From: Pseudomonas putida
GTDB lineage: Bacteria > Pseudomonadota > Gammaproteobacteria > Pseudomonadales > Pseudomonadaceae
Length of the DNA: 62,846 nt
Assembly: GCF_028682475.1 (NCBI RefSeq)
Contig: NZ_JANHLE010000031.1
Location: forward strand, 1 to 62,846
Direction of reading: 5' to 3'
Below the pieces are notes generated by a model. It had not been told where the DNA came from. It did no database searches and saw nothing but the letters and a program-made list of their open reading frames with translations. The translations under genes were made by a program, and so were the position numbers. Below, in pieces: positions 24,756-33,705 of this stretch (within the stretch, counting starts at the first letter, position 1; every line of letters starts with the position of its first letter).

Positions 24756-25448
24756 ATGATGAATGTCGAACGTCGCTCGCTGCTCAAGGGCATGGCCCTG
24801 GGCGGCCTGGCCGGTGTTGCCCTGAGCAGCTCCAGCCTGAGCCTGGCCAACAGCGTGCTGGGCCGTCCTGCTCACGCACAGGCCGCGAGCCTGGCGCTGG
24901 TCAGCCCAGAAGTCGCCCGCTCCGCCTTTGTCCAGGGCCTGCAGGCAAGCCCGGCGGCCCCACAACTGCAGACAATGCCCGCAGGCCTCGACCTTGCGTT
25001 GCTCCTCGACCTGCAGCAACGCCTTGCCAGCGGCCAACCCCAGCGCCTGATCGGCCTGCTCGACGATGCCAGTGCCGCGCTGATCGTCGACCTCGCGCGC
25101 AGCGCCGGAGCGCGCGTGCAGTGGCTGGGCCAGCACAACGCCAGCGCCGGGCACTCCCGCCACCGCCTGCTCAGCGCGCAGGCCGCGCACGGTTGCGCCC
25201 TGCAACTGGGCCAGCACCTGCACGCCTGCGGCCAGGGCTTCAGCCTGCATGAGCAGCGCCTGCACAGCGCTGCACCGACCTTGCAACTGGCCAGCGCCCA
25301 CCGCGCGCTGGAAGGCGATCAATGGGCGGCCACCCTCGGTTACGCCCTGGCCGTTCTCGGCAGCACCGACACCGGCCAGGCGCCCCTGATTGCCAACCGC
25401 CGCGCGGCACTGACCGGCACCTACGTGTCGTTCTCGATCGAAGTCTGA
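24756..25448 (+). CDS. pchX: PchX-like protein with twin-arginine signal
   Basis: A 230-aa protein of unknown biochemical role, encoded between the cytochrome and flavoprotein subunits as in other pchACXF and eugenol hydroxylase clusters. The N-terminus has a Tat-type signal (VERRSLLKGMALGGLAGVAL) ending near AHA, predicting export in folded form. The mature part is rich in Leu, Ala, Gln and His, with no known catalytic motif. By position it may help assemble or export the flavocytochrome. ATG codons at 24756 and 24759 are both possible, with GAGGG about 8 nt upstream. Confidence 0.8.
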   Translation: MMNVERRSLLKGMALGGLAGVALSSSSLSLANSVLGRPAHAQAASLALVSPEVARSAFVQGLQASPAAPQLQTMPAGLDLALLLDLQQRLASGQPQRLIGLLDDASAALIVDLARSAGARVQWLGQHNASAGHSRHRLLSAQAAHGCALQLGQHLHACGQGFSLHEQRLHSAAPTLQLASAHRALEGDQWAATLGYALAVLGSTDTGQAPLIANRRAALTGTYVSFSIEV

Positions 25449-25459
25449 AGGATTCCCAC

Positions 25460-27028
25460 ATGAGCCAAGCAACCGCCAATACCCTGCTGCCCCGCGGCGT
25501 CGATGCTGCCCGTTTCGAGCAAGCCCTGGCGCAGTTTCGCGCCCTGCTGGGCGACGACAACGTACTGGTCAAGGACGATCAGCTGATTCCCTACAACAAG
25601 ATCATGATGGCCGTGGACAACGCCGAACATGCGCCCGCCGCTGCCGTCACCGCCACCACGGTGGAACAGGTGCAGGGCGTGGTGAAGATCTGCAACCAGT
25701 TCAAGATTCCGGTCTGGACCATCTCCACCGGCCGTAACTTCGGCTACGGCTCGGCGGCGCCCGGCCAGCGTGGCCAGGTGATTCTCGACCTGAAGAAAAT
25801 GAACAAGATCCTTCACGTCGACCCTGAGCTGTGTACCGCCCTGGTCGAACCCGGGGTGACTTACCAGCAGCTCTACGACTACATCCAGGAGCACAACCTG
25901 CCGCTGATGCTGTCGTTTTCCGCACCCTCGGCGATTGCCGGGCCACTGGGCAACACCATGGACCGCGGCGTCGGCTACACCCCGTACGGCGAGCACTTCC
26001 TGATGCAATGCGGCATGGAAGTGGTACTGGCCAATGGCGACGTCTATCGCACCGGCATGGGTGGGGTCAAAGGCGACAACGCCTGGCAGGTGTTCAAGTG
26101 GGGTTACGGCCCTACCCTCGATGGCATGTTCACCCAGGCCAACTACGGCATCTGCACCAAGATGGGTTTCTGGCTGATGCCCAAGCCGCCGGTCTTCAAG
26201 CCGTTTGAAATCAAGTTCGAGAACGAGTCGGACATCGCCGAGATCGTCGAATTCATCCGCCCGTTGCGCATCGCCCAGGTCATCCCCAACTCGGTAGTGA
26301 TCGCCGGCGTGCTGTGGGAAGCCTCGACCTGCAACACCCGGCGCAGCGACTACACCACCGAGCCCGGCGCCACGTCCGACGCCATTCTCAAACAGATCCA
26401 GAAAGACAAGAACCTCGGCGCCTGGAACGTCTACGCCGCCCTCTATGGCACCCAGGAACAGGTCGATGTGAACTGGCAGATTGTCACCGGTGCGCTCAAG
26501 CAACTGGGCAAGGGCCGTATCGTCACCGAGGACGAGGCAGGCGACACGCAGCCGTTCAAGTACCGCGCGCAGTTGATGTCCGGGGTGCCCAACCTGCAGG
26601 AGTTCGGCCTGTACAACTGGCGTGGCGGTGGTGGCTCGATGTGGTTCGCGCCGGTCAGTCAGGCACGCGGCAGCGAGTGCGACAAACAGCAGGCCCTGGC
26701 GAAAAAGATCCTCAACAAACACGGCCTGGACTATGTCGGTGAATTCATCGTCGGTTGGCGCGACATGCACCATGTCATCGACGTGCTGTACGACCGCAGC
26801 AACCCCGAGGAAACCTTGCGCGCCAATGCCTGCTTCGCCGAGTTGCTGGATGTCTTCGAGCAGCACGGTTACGCCGTCTACCGGGTCAATACCGCGTTCC
26901 AGGAGCGCGTCGCGCAAAGCTACGGGCCGGTCAAGCGCAAGCTCGAACACGCGCTCAAACGCGCCCTCGACCCGAACAACATCCTCGCCCCGGGCAAGTC
27001 CGGCATCGACCTGAACAACCCGTTCTAA
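25460..27028 (+). CDS. pchF: p-Cresol methylhydroxylase flavoprotein subunit
   Basis: FAD enzyme of the vanillyl-alcohol oxidase/PCMH family, 522 aa. It hydroxylates and further oxidises the methyl group of p-cresol (or 4-alkylphenols). The FAD-binding domain includes TISTGRNFGYGSAAP and GPLGNTMDRGVGYTPYGEH. In initiator-Met numbering, Tyr96, Tyr474 and Arg475 align with active-site Tyr95, Tyr473 and Arg474 of the known PCMH. Tyr385 (in EFGLYNWRGGGGSMWFAPVS) sits where the 8-alpha-O-tyrosyl FAD link is made, rather than the His of VAO. The ATG follows GAAGGA. A eugenol hydroxylase would look similar; nearby pobA favours the p-cresol assignment. Confidence 0.9.
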   Translation: MSQATANTLLPRGVDAARFEQALAQFRALLGDDNVLVKDDQLIPYNKIMMAVDNAEHAPAAAVTATTVEQVQGVVKICNQFKIPVWTISTGRNFGYGSAAPGQRGQVILDLKKMNKILHVDPELCTALVEPGVTYQQLYDYIQEHNLPLMLSFSAPSAIAGPLGNTMDRGVGYTPYGEHFLMQCGMEVVLANGDVYRTGMGGVKGDNAWQVFKWGYGPTLDGMFTQANYGICTKMGFWLMPKPPVFKPFEIKFENESDIAEIVEFIRPLRIAQVIPNSVVIAGVLWEASTCNTRRSDYTTEPGATSDAILKQIQKDKNLGAWNVYAALYGTQEQVDVNWQIVTGALKQLGKGRIVTEDEAGDTQPFKYRAQLMSGVPNLQEFGLYNWRGGGGSMWFAPVSQARGSECDKQQALAKKILNKHGLDYVGEFIVGWRDMHHVIDVLYDRSNPEETLRANACFAELLDVFEQHGYAVYRVNTAFQERVAQSYGPVKRKLEHALKRALDPNNILAPGKSGIDLNNPF

Positions 27029-27038
27029 ACCCTTGCGT

Positions 27039-27063
27039 CCCCGCCAGGCCGGAGCTGGCGGGG
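27039..27063 (+). terminator. GC-rich hairpin after pchF
   Basis: CCCCGCCAG/CTGGCGGGG stem with a 7-nt loop, 11 nt after the stop codon. There is no T-run, so it may only stabilise the transcript end. Confidence 0.45.
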
Positions 27064-27138
27064 GCTCATGTCCAGCGGCAACGGCGACGTTATCGCCAGC
27101 ATCTATAATCACGGCTCAATTCCCAGTGGAAAGCCTTG

Positions 27139-28830
27139 ATGCCGCAACCCCGACGATTTTTGCCCATGGCCTGCGCGCACCCGCGGCGCACGGTGATCCT
27201 GTGTTTTCTCGCCGCTTTCGCCATCAGCCTGGTACTCGCCGGTCGCCAGTATTACCAGCTGCTGCAACGCGAACTGCAAGAGCGCGAGCACAGTCTGCAC
27301 CTGCAGGCGCTGGCCATCGAGGCCGTGGTGATCAATGGCAAAAGCCAGTTGCAGTTCATGCGCAATATCGCCGAACGGCTGCTGATCGAAGCGCACATGC
27401 AACCGGCCATGCGCCGCAATGAAGCGATTGGCGCAGCGATGCGCAACAGCCAGCAGCCGCTCTGGGAGCTGCCGGTGCCGAAATCCGATGCACCGGTGCG
27501 GGCCATCGGCGATGCCCAGGTAGCGAACATTCCGGGCCTGAGCCGCGAGCCCCAGCAATTGATAGAAGACCTGCACCTGGCGCACGCGATGAGCCAGGTG
27601 TTGCCCGCGCAGTTTCAAGGTGAGAGCAATCTGTCCCGCATCCTGTTCCTGACCACCTCCGGCATCGTCATCGCCTACCCGGCGGTGAGGGACGAGCAGC
27701 TGGAACCGATCCTGCGCAAATTCACCAGCTCGCCGTTGATGCACCTGAACCGCGCCAACGCCGAAGACCTCGACATCGCCTTCTATCCGCCGCCCGGCAG
27801 CAATCTAGGCAGCATGCCGCACGTTCTGCTGAGCACCCCGGTGTACCTCAATGCGGTGATGCGCGGCGCGCTGATCTACGACGTGCCGCAGACCAAACTG
27901 CAGAACTACCTCTACCAGACCACTGCAAGCGATGAGCAGCATGCGCTGATCGATGACGAGGGCAGCCTGGTCGCCTCCAGTGAGCAGCTGCTCAAACCGC
28001 TGCCGGGCAGCTGGCTGAGCAGCTTGCCGGCCTCGGGCATGCGCTTGTCGGTCCCGATGCTGTTCCAGCGCGACCACGGTACGCTGAAGCTTGACGAGGG
28101 CTACCTGCAATTTCGTGAGCTGCAGGGCATCGACCTGATGCTGACCAACTACATCAGCGCCGCCGACCTGCGTGCGGCGGTGAATGCACAGATCGACATC
28201 CTGTTCCTCGGTGTCTGGGCGCTGCTGGGGGCATTGATGTTCCTGACCCTGTACGTTGTCGATCGGCTGTTCAAGGGACAACTGCGCCTGAACCGACAAC
28301 TGCGTGAGATGGGCCTGGTCGACGGCCTGACCCAACTGGCCAACCGCCGCCGTCTGCAGTCGGACTTTGGCGGCTTGCTCCAGCGCCTGCACGAGGATCA
28401 GCCACTGGCCTTGTGGATGCTCGACATCGACCGCTTCAAGCACATCAACGACAACTGGGGCCACAGCGCCGGCGACGAGGTGATCAAACACCTGGCCACC
28501 CTGTGCCGGGCGCTGGTGCGGCCACAGGATCTGGTGGTGCGCTATGGCGGTGAAGAGTTCTGCGTGCTGCTGCCTGATACGTCGCTGACCCAGGCCACGC
28601 AGATGGCCGAACAGCTGCGCGCCGCCACCGCGCAGTCGGTGTGCGTGCCCGAAGCCGGGACCCTGCTGGCCGGCGCACCGTCGCTGGAAATTCGCCTGAC
28701 GGTGTCAGTGGGCGTGGCGGAACTGCGCGTCGATGGCTGCCAAGGCCTGGAGGACCTGGTGGCCACTGCTGACCGGCGCTTGTATGCGGGGAAAAAAGGT
28801 GGCCGGAACCAGGTGGTCAGCAGCGATTGA
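27139..28830 (+). CDS. Membrane diguanylate cyclase (GGDEF)
   Basis: A 563-aa inner-membrane protein predicted to make cyclic di-GMP. A first helix (VILCFLAAFAISLVLAG, about 18-35) and a second (DILFLGVWALLGALMFLTLYVV, about 352-373) bracket a periplasmic sensor region of about 310 residues. The cytoplasmic GGDEF domain has the active-site GGEEF (about 470-474) and an intact inhibitory RxxD site five residues earlier (RPQD), plus LDIDRFKHINDNWGHSAGD. An ATG pair and a TTG lie together; I use ATG 27139. No c-di-GMP partner gene is adjacent. Confidence 0.92.
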   Translation: MPQPRRFLPMACAHPRRTVILCFLAAFAISLVLAGRQYYQLLQRELQEREHSLHLQALAIEAVVINGKSQLQFMRNIAERLLIEAHMQPAMRRNEAIGAAMRNSQQPLWELPVPKSDAPVRAIGDAQVANIPGLSREPQQLIEDLHLAHAMSQVLPAQFQGESNLSRILFLTTSGIVIAYPAVRDEQLEPILRKFTSSPLMHLNRANAEDLDIAFYPPPGSNLGSMPHVLLSTPVYLNAVMRGALIYDVPQTKLQNYLYQTTASDEQHALIDDEGSLVASSEQLLKPLPGSWLSSLPASGMRLSVPMLFQRDHGTLKLDEGYLQFRELQGIDLMLTNYISAADLRAAVNAQIDILFLGVWALLGALMFLTLYVVDRLFKGQLRLNRQLREMGLVDGLTQLANRRRLQSDFGGLLQRLHEDQPLALWMLDIDRFKHINDNWGHSAGDEVIKHLATLCRALVRPQDLVVRYGGEEFCVLLPDTSLTQATQMAEQLRAATAQSVCVPEAGTLLAGAPSLEIRLTVSVGVAELRVDGCQGLEDLVATADRRLYAGKKGGRNQVVSSD

Positions 28831-28833
28831 ACC

Positions 28834-28914
28834 GGTGGGAGCGGGCTTGCCCCGCGATTGCGGTGTGTCAGTCATATCGCATCGCGGGGCAAGCCCGCTC
28901 CCACAGACAGTAAT
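28834..28914. repeat. REP pair (inverted)
   Basis: GTGGGAGCGGGCTTGCCCCG and its reverse complement face each other around a spacer of about 30 nt, filling the gap between the diguanylate cyclase and deacetylase genes. Confidence 0.9.
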
Positions 28915-28917
28915 CTC

Positions 28918-29943
28918 CTACAGGTGCCAGTCTTGTTTGTCGGCAAAAAACGCCCGCGCATTGTCCTCAAGGCTTTCCAGGTGATAACCGCCTTCCTGCA
29001 CAATCAGGCACGGCACGCCCAGGCTGCGAATACGTTCGCCCAAGGCGGCGAAACCTTCGCGAGTGACAGCCACTTTGCTCTGCGGGTCGAGCGCGTAGAT
29101 ATCGAAGCCCAGCGACAACACCACTACCTCGGCATCGAAGTGACGCACCGCTGCCAGCGCCACCTCCAGCTGGCCGAGGAAGTCCGCCTCACTGGCACCA
29201 TGGGCCATCGGCAAGTTGAGGTTATAGCCCTGCCCCGCACCGCTGCCGCACTCGTCGGCAAAGCCGGCAACCGCCGGGTAAAAGTTGGTCGGGTCGCCGT
29301 GCACCGAGACGTACAGCACATCGTCACGCTCGTAGAAGATTTCCTGGATGCCCTGGCCGTGGTGCATGTCGGTGTCGAGCACCGCCACGCGGCTGAAGCG
29401 CTCGCGCAACACCTGGGCGGCAATCGCGGCGTTGTTCAGGTAGCAGAAGCCGCCTGCCGCTTCGGCGCGCGCATGGTGCCCCGGTGGACGGCACAAGGCG
29501 TAAGCCGCAGGCGCGCCGTCGAGTAACGCCCTGGCGCCCGCCACTGCGCTTTGCGCCGACCAGTAGGCCGAACGCCAGGTCAGCTCACCCACCGGGCAAC
29601 TGCCGTCCGCCAGGTAGCTGGCCGCCTGGGCGAGAATGCCACGCATGGCATTGGACTCACGTACGAAGATATTCGACATCACCTCATCGCCCCAGTCTTC
29701 GGGGATGTCCTTCCAGCGCGGGTGAGCGTCCTGAAGAAAGTTCACGTAGCCCTCACCGTGAACCGCCAGTAGCGGCTGCAAGCCGGCATCGTCCGGCTGT
29801 ACGATGTCGAAGCCGAGATTCTGCGCCGCCTGCAACAGATTGCGGGCACGTTCGGGCACTTCCTGCGGCGTGCGCAGCTGCCCACGGGAGAAGTAACTGC
29901 GCGGATGGTGCAGGAGCTGTTCGGGGTGAAAGTAGCAACGCAT
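28918..29943 (-). CDS. Histone deacetylase-family acetylpolyamine amidohydrolase
   Basis: Zn2+ hydrolase of 341 aa in the class II HDAC-like/AphA family, predicted to deacetylate acetylated polyamines. Motifs visible are the catalytic His pair CRPPGHHARAEAAGGFCYLNN, the zinc ligands in VLDTDMHHGQGIQEIFY (Asp, His) and SLGFDIYALDP (Asp), and C-terminal IVQEGGYHLESLEDNA. ATG 29943 has AAGGAG 8 nt upstream; the longer frame to 30018 overlaps the next gene and is less likely. It is 10 nt downstream of the amidase gene in a minus-strand operon with an MHS transporter. Confidence 0.9.
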   Translation of the reverse strand: MRCYFHPEQLLHHPRSYFSRGQLRTPQEVPERARNLLQAAQNLGFDIVQPDDAGLQPLLAVHGEGYVNFLQDAHPRWKDIPEDWGDEVMSNIFVRESNAMRGILAQAASYLADGSCPVGELTWRSAYWSAQSAVAGARALLDGAPAAYALCRPPGHHARAEAAGGFCYLNNAAIAAQVLRERFSRVAVLDTDMHHGQGIQEIFYERDDVLYVSVHGDPTNFYPAVAGFADECGSGAGQGYNLNLPMAHGASEADFLGQLEVALAAVRHFDAEVVVLSLGFDIYALDPQSKVAVTREGFAALGERIRSLGVPCLIVQEGGYHLESLEDNARAFFADKQDWHL

Positions 29944-29953
29944 GAGCTTCTCC

Positions 29954-31183
29954 TTATTCGACCCGGCCAGCCCGGGCCAGCACGGCATTGAGCAATACAT
30001 CGGCGCCCCGGCGTACATCCTCGGGCAGTACGTCTTCCGCCTCGTTGTGGCTCAGGCCGCCGACACAGGGAATGAATACCATAGCGGTCGGACAATAGCG
30101 CGCCAGCAGAATCGCATCGTGACCGGCACCGCTGACAATCGATTGCTGGGCATAGCCCAGACCGTCCACGGCAGCCTGCACCGCAGCCACACAGTCAGGG
30201 TTAAACGGCGTAGCCGGGCTGACCCAGTGGCGGCTGATGCTGACCTGCAGGCCACGTTGTGCGGCAATCGCGTGCAGGCGTTTACTGACCTGCTGTTCCA
30301 TGTCGTCGATGGCGCTGTCGAGGTGATGGCGCAGATCGACGGTGAACTGCACCAAGCCGGGAATGGTGTTGCGCGAAGACTTGCTGATGCTCAACTCACC
30401 GACCGTGGTCAGGCCCTCGGGGGCGAAGTCGCAGGCCAGCTGTTCAATCGCCTGGATCATCGGCGCGGCGGCGTAAAGGGCGTCCTTGCGCAGCGGCATC
30501 GGCGTGGTCCCGGCGTGCGCGGCCATGCCTTCGACCCGCACGTCGAGCCAGCGAATGGCCTGGCCGCCACTGACCACACCGATGCTCTTGGCGTTGTCTT
30601 CAAGGATCGGGCCCTGCTCGATATGCGCTTCGAAATAGGCATCCACCGCACCACCCAGTGGGCGCTTGCCGGCATACCCGGTGCGCTGCAGCGCCTCGGC
30701 GACGCTGACACCATCGGCATCGCGCACCGCCAGGGCATCCTCCAGCTGCATGCTGCCGGTGAACACCGCCGAGCCGAACATCGCCGGGGTGAAGCGCGCG
30801 CCTTCTTCATTGGTCCACACCGCCACTTCCAGCGGCTTGCGGGTCTGGATCTGCAGGTCGTTGAGACGGCGCACCACCTCAAGCCCGGCCAGCACGCCAT
30901 ACACACCATCGAAACGCCCGCCTTCGGGCTGGGTGTCGAGGTGGCTGCCGATCATCACCGGGGCAGCCTCAGGCTCGGTACCGGGGCGCCGGGCAAACAG
31001 GTTGCCGATCGGGTCAACGCTCAGGGCCAAGCCCGCTTCGCGGCACCAGTGCGCGAACAGTTCGCGTCCGGCTTTGTCTTCTTCGCTCAGGGCCAGACGG
31101 CAACTGCCACCACGGGCCGTCGCACCGATTTCAGCCATGGCCATCAGGCTCGCCCACAGGCGTTCGCCGTTGCTTTTCAGCAT
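29954..31183 (-). CDS. Zn-dependent hydrolase, hydantoinase/carbamoylase (M20) family amidase
   Basis: A 409-aa metal-dependent amidase of the N-carbamoyl-amino acid hydrolase/beta-ureidopropionase/allantoate amidohydrolase group. Metal ligands are visible in IGSHLDTQPEGGRFDGVYG (His, Asp), WTNEEGARF (Glu), FEAHIEQGP (His) and VGGLSHNEAEDV (His). An in-frame ATG at 31204 exists, but ATG 31183 has GGAG 9 nt upstream. Transporter, amidase and deacetylase genes lie in one minus-strand unit, suggesting uptake and stepwise hydrolysis of an N-substituted amine or amino acid. The exact substrate is unknown. Confidence 0.88.
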   Translation of the reverse strand: MLKSNGERLWASLMAMAEIGATARGGSCRLALSEEDKAGRELFAHWCREAGLALSVDPIGNLFARRPGTEPEAAPVMIGSHLDTQPEGGRFDGVYGVLAGLEVVRRLNDLQIQTRKPLEVAVWTNEEGARFTPAMFGSAVFTGSMQLEDALAVRDADGVSVAEALQRTGYAGKRPLGGAVDAYFEAHIEQGPILEDNAKSIGVVSGGQAIRWLDVRVEGMAAHAGTTPMPLRKDALYAAAPMIQAIEQLACDFAPEGLTTVGELSISKSSRNTIPGLVQFTVDLRHHLDSAIDDMEQQVSKRLHAIAAQRGLQVSISRHWVSPATPFNPDCVAAVQAAVDGLGYAQQSIVSGAGHDAILLARYCPTAMVFIPCVGGLSHNEAEDVLPEDVRRGADVLLNAVLARAGRVE

Positions 31184-31211
31184 CGCAACTACTCCAGTAT
31201 TCATAAACAGA

Positions 31212-32516
31212 TCAGGCCATTTCCAGACGATGGGCAGCGGCATGGCGGCGTGCCAGGGCCAGCACGCAGAGCAGCGAGATCGCCGCAATCACGCTATAGA
31301 ACAACGCCATCGGCCACCACTGACCGACAAACTTGTGCGCCAGCCAGGTGCCCACCAGCGGCGTCAGGCCACCGGCGATTGCGCCGCACACCTGATAGGC
31401 CATGGAGATCGCCGTGTAGCGCACGCGGGTCTCGAACATGCCGCTGACGTAACCGGCGATCACCGCGTAGAACGACGCCATGCACACCACTGCCAGGGCG
31501 ATACCGACAATGATCAGCGGCGCCTGGCCGGAACTGACCAGCACAAACATCGGGTACGGCGAGGCCATGGCCAGCAGCGACACCAGGCAGAGGAAACGTG
31601 TGGCGCCGATCTTCTCGGCGACCCAAGCCGCCAGGGGCTGGATGCAGAATTGAATGATCGCCACCACAAACAGGCATTCGAGGATCAGTGAACGCGGCAG
31701 GGCCAGTTGCTGGGTGCTGTAGGCAATCATGAAAGTGTTGGTGAAATACACCCCGGCGATACCCAGGGTATTGGCGCCAATGCACAACAGCAGCGGCCGC
31801 CAGGCGGTGCGCAGCACCTCCATCACCGGTGCCTGTTCCTTGCGCTTGGCCTTGCTGGCCTGCTCGCGGCTGGCGAGAAATTCCGGCGACTCGTTAACCC
31901 CCAGGCGAATCGCCAGGCCGACCAGCAACAACAGCGCACTGGCCAGGAACGGCAAGCGCCAGCCCCAGCTCATCAAGTCTTCTTCCGGCAAACGGGTGAC
32001 CGCGCTGAAGGCCAGCAGCGAGAGGATCAAACCGGCCGGGCTGCCCAGCTGGGCAAAAGACGCAAAGAAATTCCGCCGCCCCTTGGGCGCGTGCTCTCCA
32101 GCCATCAGCACTGCACCGCCCCACTCCCCGCCCACGGCGATGCCCTGGACGATGCGCAGCAGAATCAGCAACACCGGCGCGGTGGCGCCGATCTGCGCAT
32201 AGGTGGGCAACAAGCCGATGCACACGGTGACCACACCCATCATCAGCAGGGTGATCACCAGCGATTTCTTGCGCCCGATACGGTCGCCAATATGACCAAA
32301 GACAATGCCGCCCAGGGGCCGGGCGAAAAAGCCCACGGCGAAGGTGCCGAAGGCGGCCATGGTGCTGAACAGCTTGTCGTCGGAAGGAAAGAACAAGGCC
32401 CCGAACACCAGCGCCGCAGCCGTGGCGTAGATGTAAAAGTCGTACCACTCGATCATGGTGCCGATAAAGGCGGCAGCCGCAGCCCGGCGCGGCTGGGGCG
32501 AAGCGGATGGCTTCAT
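31212..32516 (-). CDS. MHS family MFS transporter
   Basis: Proton-coupled importer of 434 aa with twelve helices. The MHS signature IEWYDFYIYATAAALVFG near the N-terminus is followed by RPLGGIVFGHIGDRIGRKKSL and a second GRK-type loop replaced by VAEKIGATRF. ATG 32516 follows GGAG at 8 nt. It is first in the minus-strand unit with the amidase and deacetylase genes and divergent from a LysR gene 169 nt away, so it is probably the uptake system for that unit's substrate. Confidence 0.92.
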   Translation of the reverse strand: MKPSASPQPRRAAAAAFIGTMIEWYDFYIYATAAALVFGALFFPSDDKLFSTMAAFGTFAVGFFARPLGGIVFGHIGDRIGRKKSLVITLLMMGVVTVCIGLLPTYAQIGATAPVLLILLRIVQGIAVGGEWGGAVLMAGEHAPKGRRNFFASFAQLGSPAGLILSLLAFSAVTRLPEEDLMSWGWRLPFLASALLLLVGLAIRLGVNESPEFLASREQASKAKRKEQAPVMEVLRTAWRPLLLCIGANTLGIAGVYFTNTFMIAYSTQQLALPRSLILECLFVVAIIQFCIQPLAAWVAEKIGATRFLCLVSLLAMASPYPMFVLVSSGQAPLIIVGIALAVVCMASFYAVIAGYVSGMFETRVRYTAISMAYQVCGAIAGGLTPLVGTWLAHKFVGQWWPMALFYSVIAAISLLCVLALARRHAAAHRLEMA

Positions 32517-32685
32517 GGGTCAGGCTCCTTTGATTATTTTTCTGGCAGGAGGGAACGGTGCGTTCGCGGCGCTCTGGCGACGCCTGTGTGAGTACGATTT
32601 TTCGTCCCGGGGCTATGATTAGTCAATTTTCTATTTATTATTCAGATTATTAACCACCCTTATACTTACACCACAGGGCCCTGCC

Positions 32686-33600
32686 ATGCCTGATCGCCTG
32701 CTCAACGACCGCCTGGACTGGAACCTGCTGCGCACCTTCCGGGTGATCGGCCAGGAGCTCAGCATCAGCCGTGCCGCTGCGCGCCTGCACCTGACGCAAC
32801 CGGCGGTGAGCCAGGCGCTCAAGCGCCTGGAAGAACAGCTCGGGCGCCAGCTCATCGCCCGCCGCGGCCCGCGCTTTGCCCTGACCGAGGTGGGTGAACA
32901 GATCTTCCACCTGGCCGGGGAGATCTACGGGCAGATGTCCCAGGTCAGCAGCGTGCTGGAGCAGCCGGCCGATGAGGTGATTGGCAAAGTGCGCCTGCTG
33001 ATGATCAGCCGCATCGTCTGCGAGCGCTTCGACAGTTTTCTCGCTGATTTTCATCGCCAGCACCCGCGGGTCGATCTGGAAATCGACGTGATGCGCAGTT
33101 CCGACATTGTCAGCGCCCTGCAGGAAAAGACCGCGACCCTGGGCCTGAGCCTCAACCGCCGCCCGCAGCCACGCCTGGAGCAGCGCCTGTTCCTGAGCCA
33201 GCGTTACGGGTTCTTCTGTGGCAAGCACCATGGGCTATACGGCAAAAAAGACGTCGCCGAGGGCGACCTGCAGCGTGAGAATTTCGTCAGCTTCGCCAGC
33301 GACCAGATCGGCGGCATGCTCTCGCCGCTGACCATCTTTCGCGACCAGCAAGGCTTCAGCGGGCGCATCGTCGCCTCGTCACCGAGCCTGGAAGAAGTGC
33401 GACGCCTGGTGATTGCCGGGTTTGGCGTGGGCTGTCTGCCGGCGCATGTGGTGGCCGCAGATGTCGAAGCGGGACTGCTCTGGCCATTGCCGCCGCTGGA
33501 GGGGATCGCCGATGTCGATATCCATCTGCTGTGGAACCGCGAACAGCGCATGAGCCGGGCGGAGTCGGTGTTCATCGAGGCGCTGCAAGCGAACCTGTAG
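32686..33600 (+). CDS. LysR family transcriptional regulator
   Basis: A 304-aa LysR-type regulator with HTH LRTFRVIGQELSISRAAARLHLTQPAVSQALKRLEEQLGRQLI and a substrate domain containing LVIAGFGVGCLPAHVV. It is divergent from the transporter-amidase-deacetylase unit. The 169-nt intergenic region is AT-rich near the LysR gene (32610-32660), where a LysR-type T-N11-A site could lie. Control of the divergent operon is the likely role. Confidence 0.93.
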   Translation: MPDRLLNDRLDWNLLRTFRVIGQELSISRAAARLHLTQPAVSQALKRLEEQLGRQLIARRGPRFALTEVGEQIFHLAGEIYGQMSQVSSVLEQPADEVIGKVRLLMISRIVCERFDSFLADFHRQHPRVDLEIDVMRSSDIVSALQEKTATLGLSLNRRPQPRLEQRLFLSQRYGFFCGKHHGLYGKKDVAEGDLQRENFVSFASDQIGGMLSPLTIFRDQQGFSGRIVASSPSLEEVRRLVIAGFGVGCLPAHVVAADVEAGLLWPLPPLEGIADVDIHLLWNREQRMSRAESVFIEALQANL

Positions 33601-33609
33601 ATGCACAAG

Positions 33610-33683
33610 CGGTGGGAGCGGGCTTGCCCCGCGATTGCGGTGGGTCAGACAGAGAGCCTCGCGGGGCAAGCCCGCTCCCACCG
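33610..33683. repeat. REP pair (inverted)
   Basis: GTGGGAGCGGGCTTGCCCCG and its complement around a spacer of about 25 nt, just after the LysR gene. Confidence 0.9.
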
Positions 33684-33705
33684 TCACCGATAAAAGTCGA
33701 CAACC

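Noticed and set aside
22898..27028. Eugenol hydroxylase (ehyA/ehyB) cluster
   Set aside because: Not excluded by sequence alone, but the leading aldehyde dehydrogenase, gene order and adjacent pobA favour p-cresol. Kept as an alternative.
28834..28914. Paired REP copies as a CRISPR-like array
   Set aside because: There are only two inverted copies per site, no regular spacers and no cas genes.
29954..31204. ATG 31204 as start of the M20 amidase
   Set aside because: It has no ribosome binding site, whereas ATG 31183 has GGAG at 9 nt.
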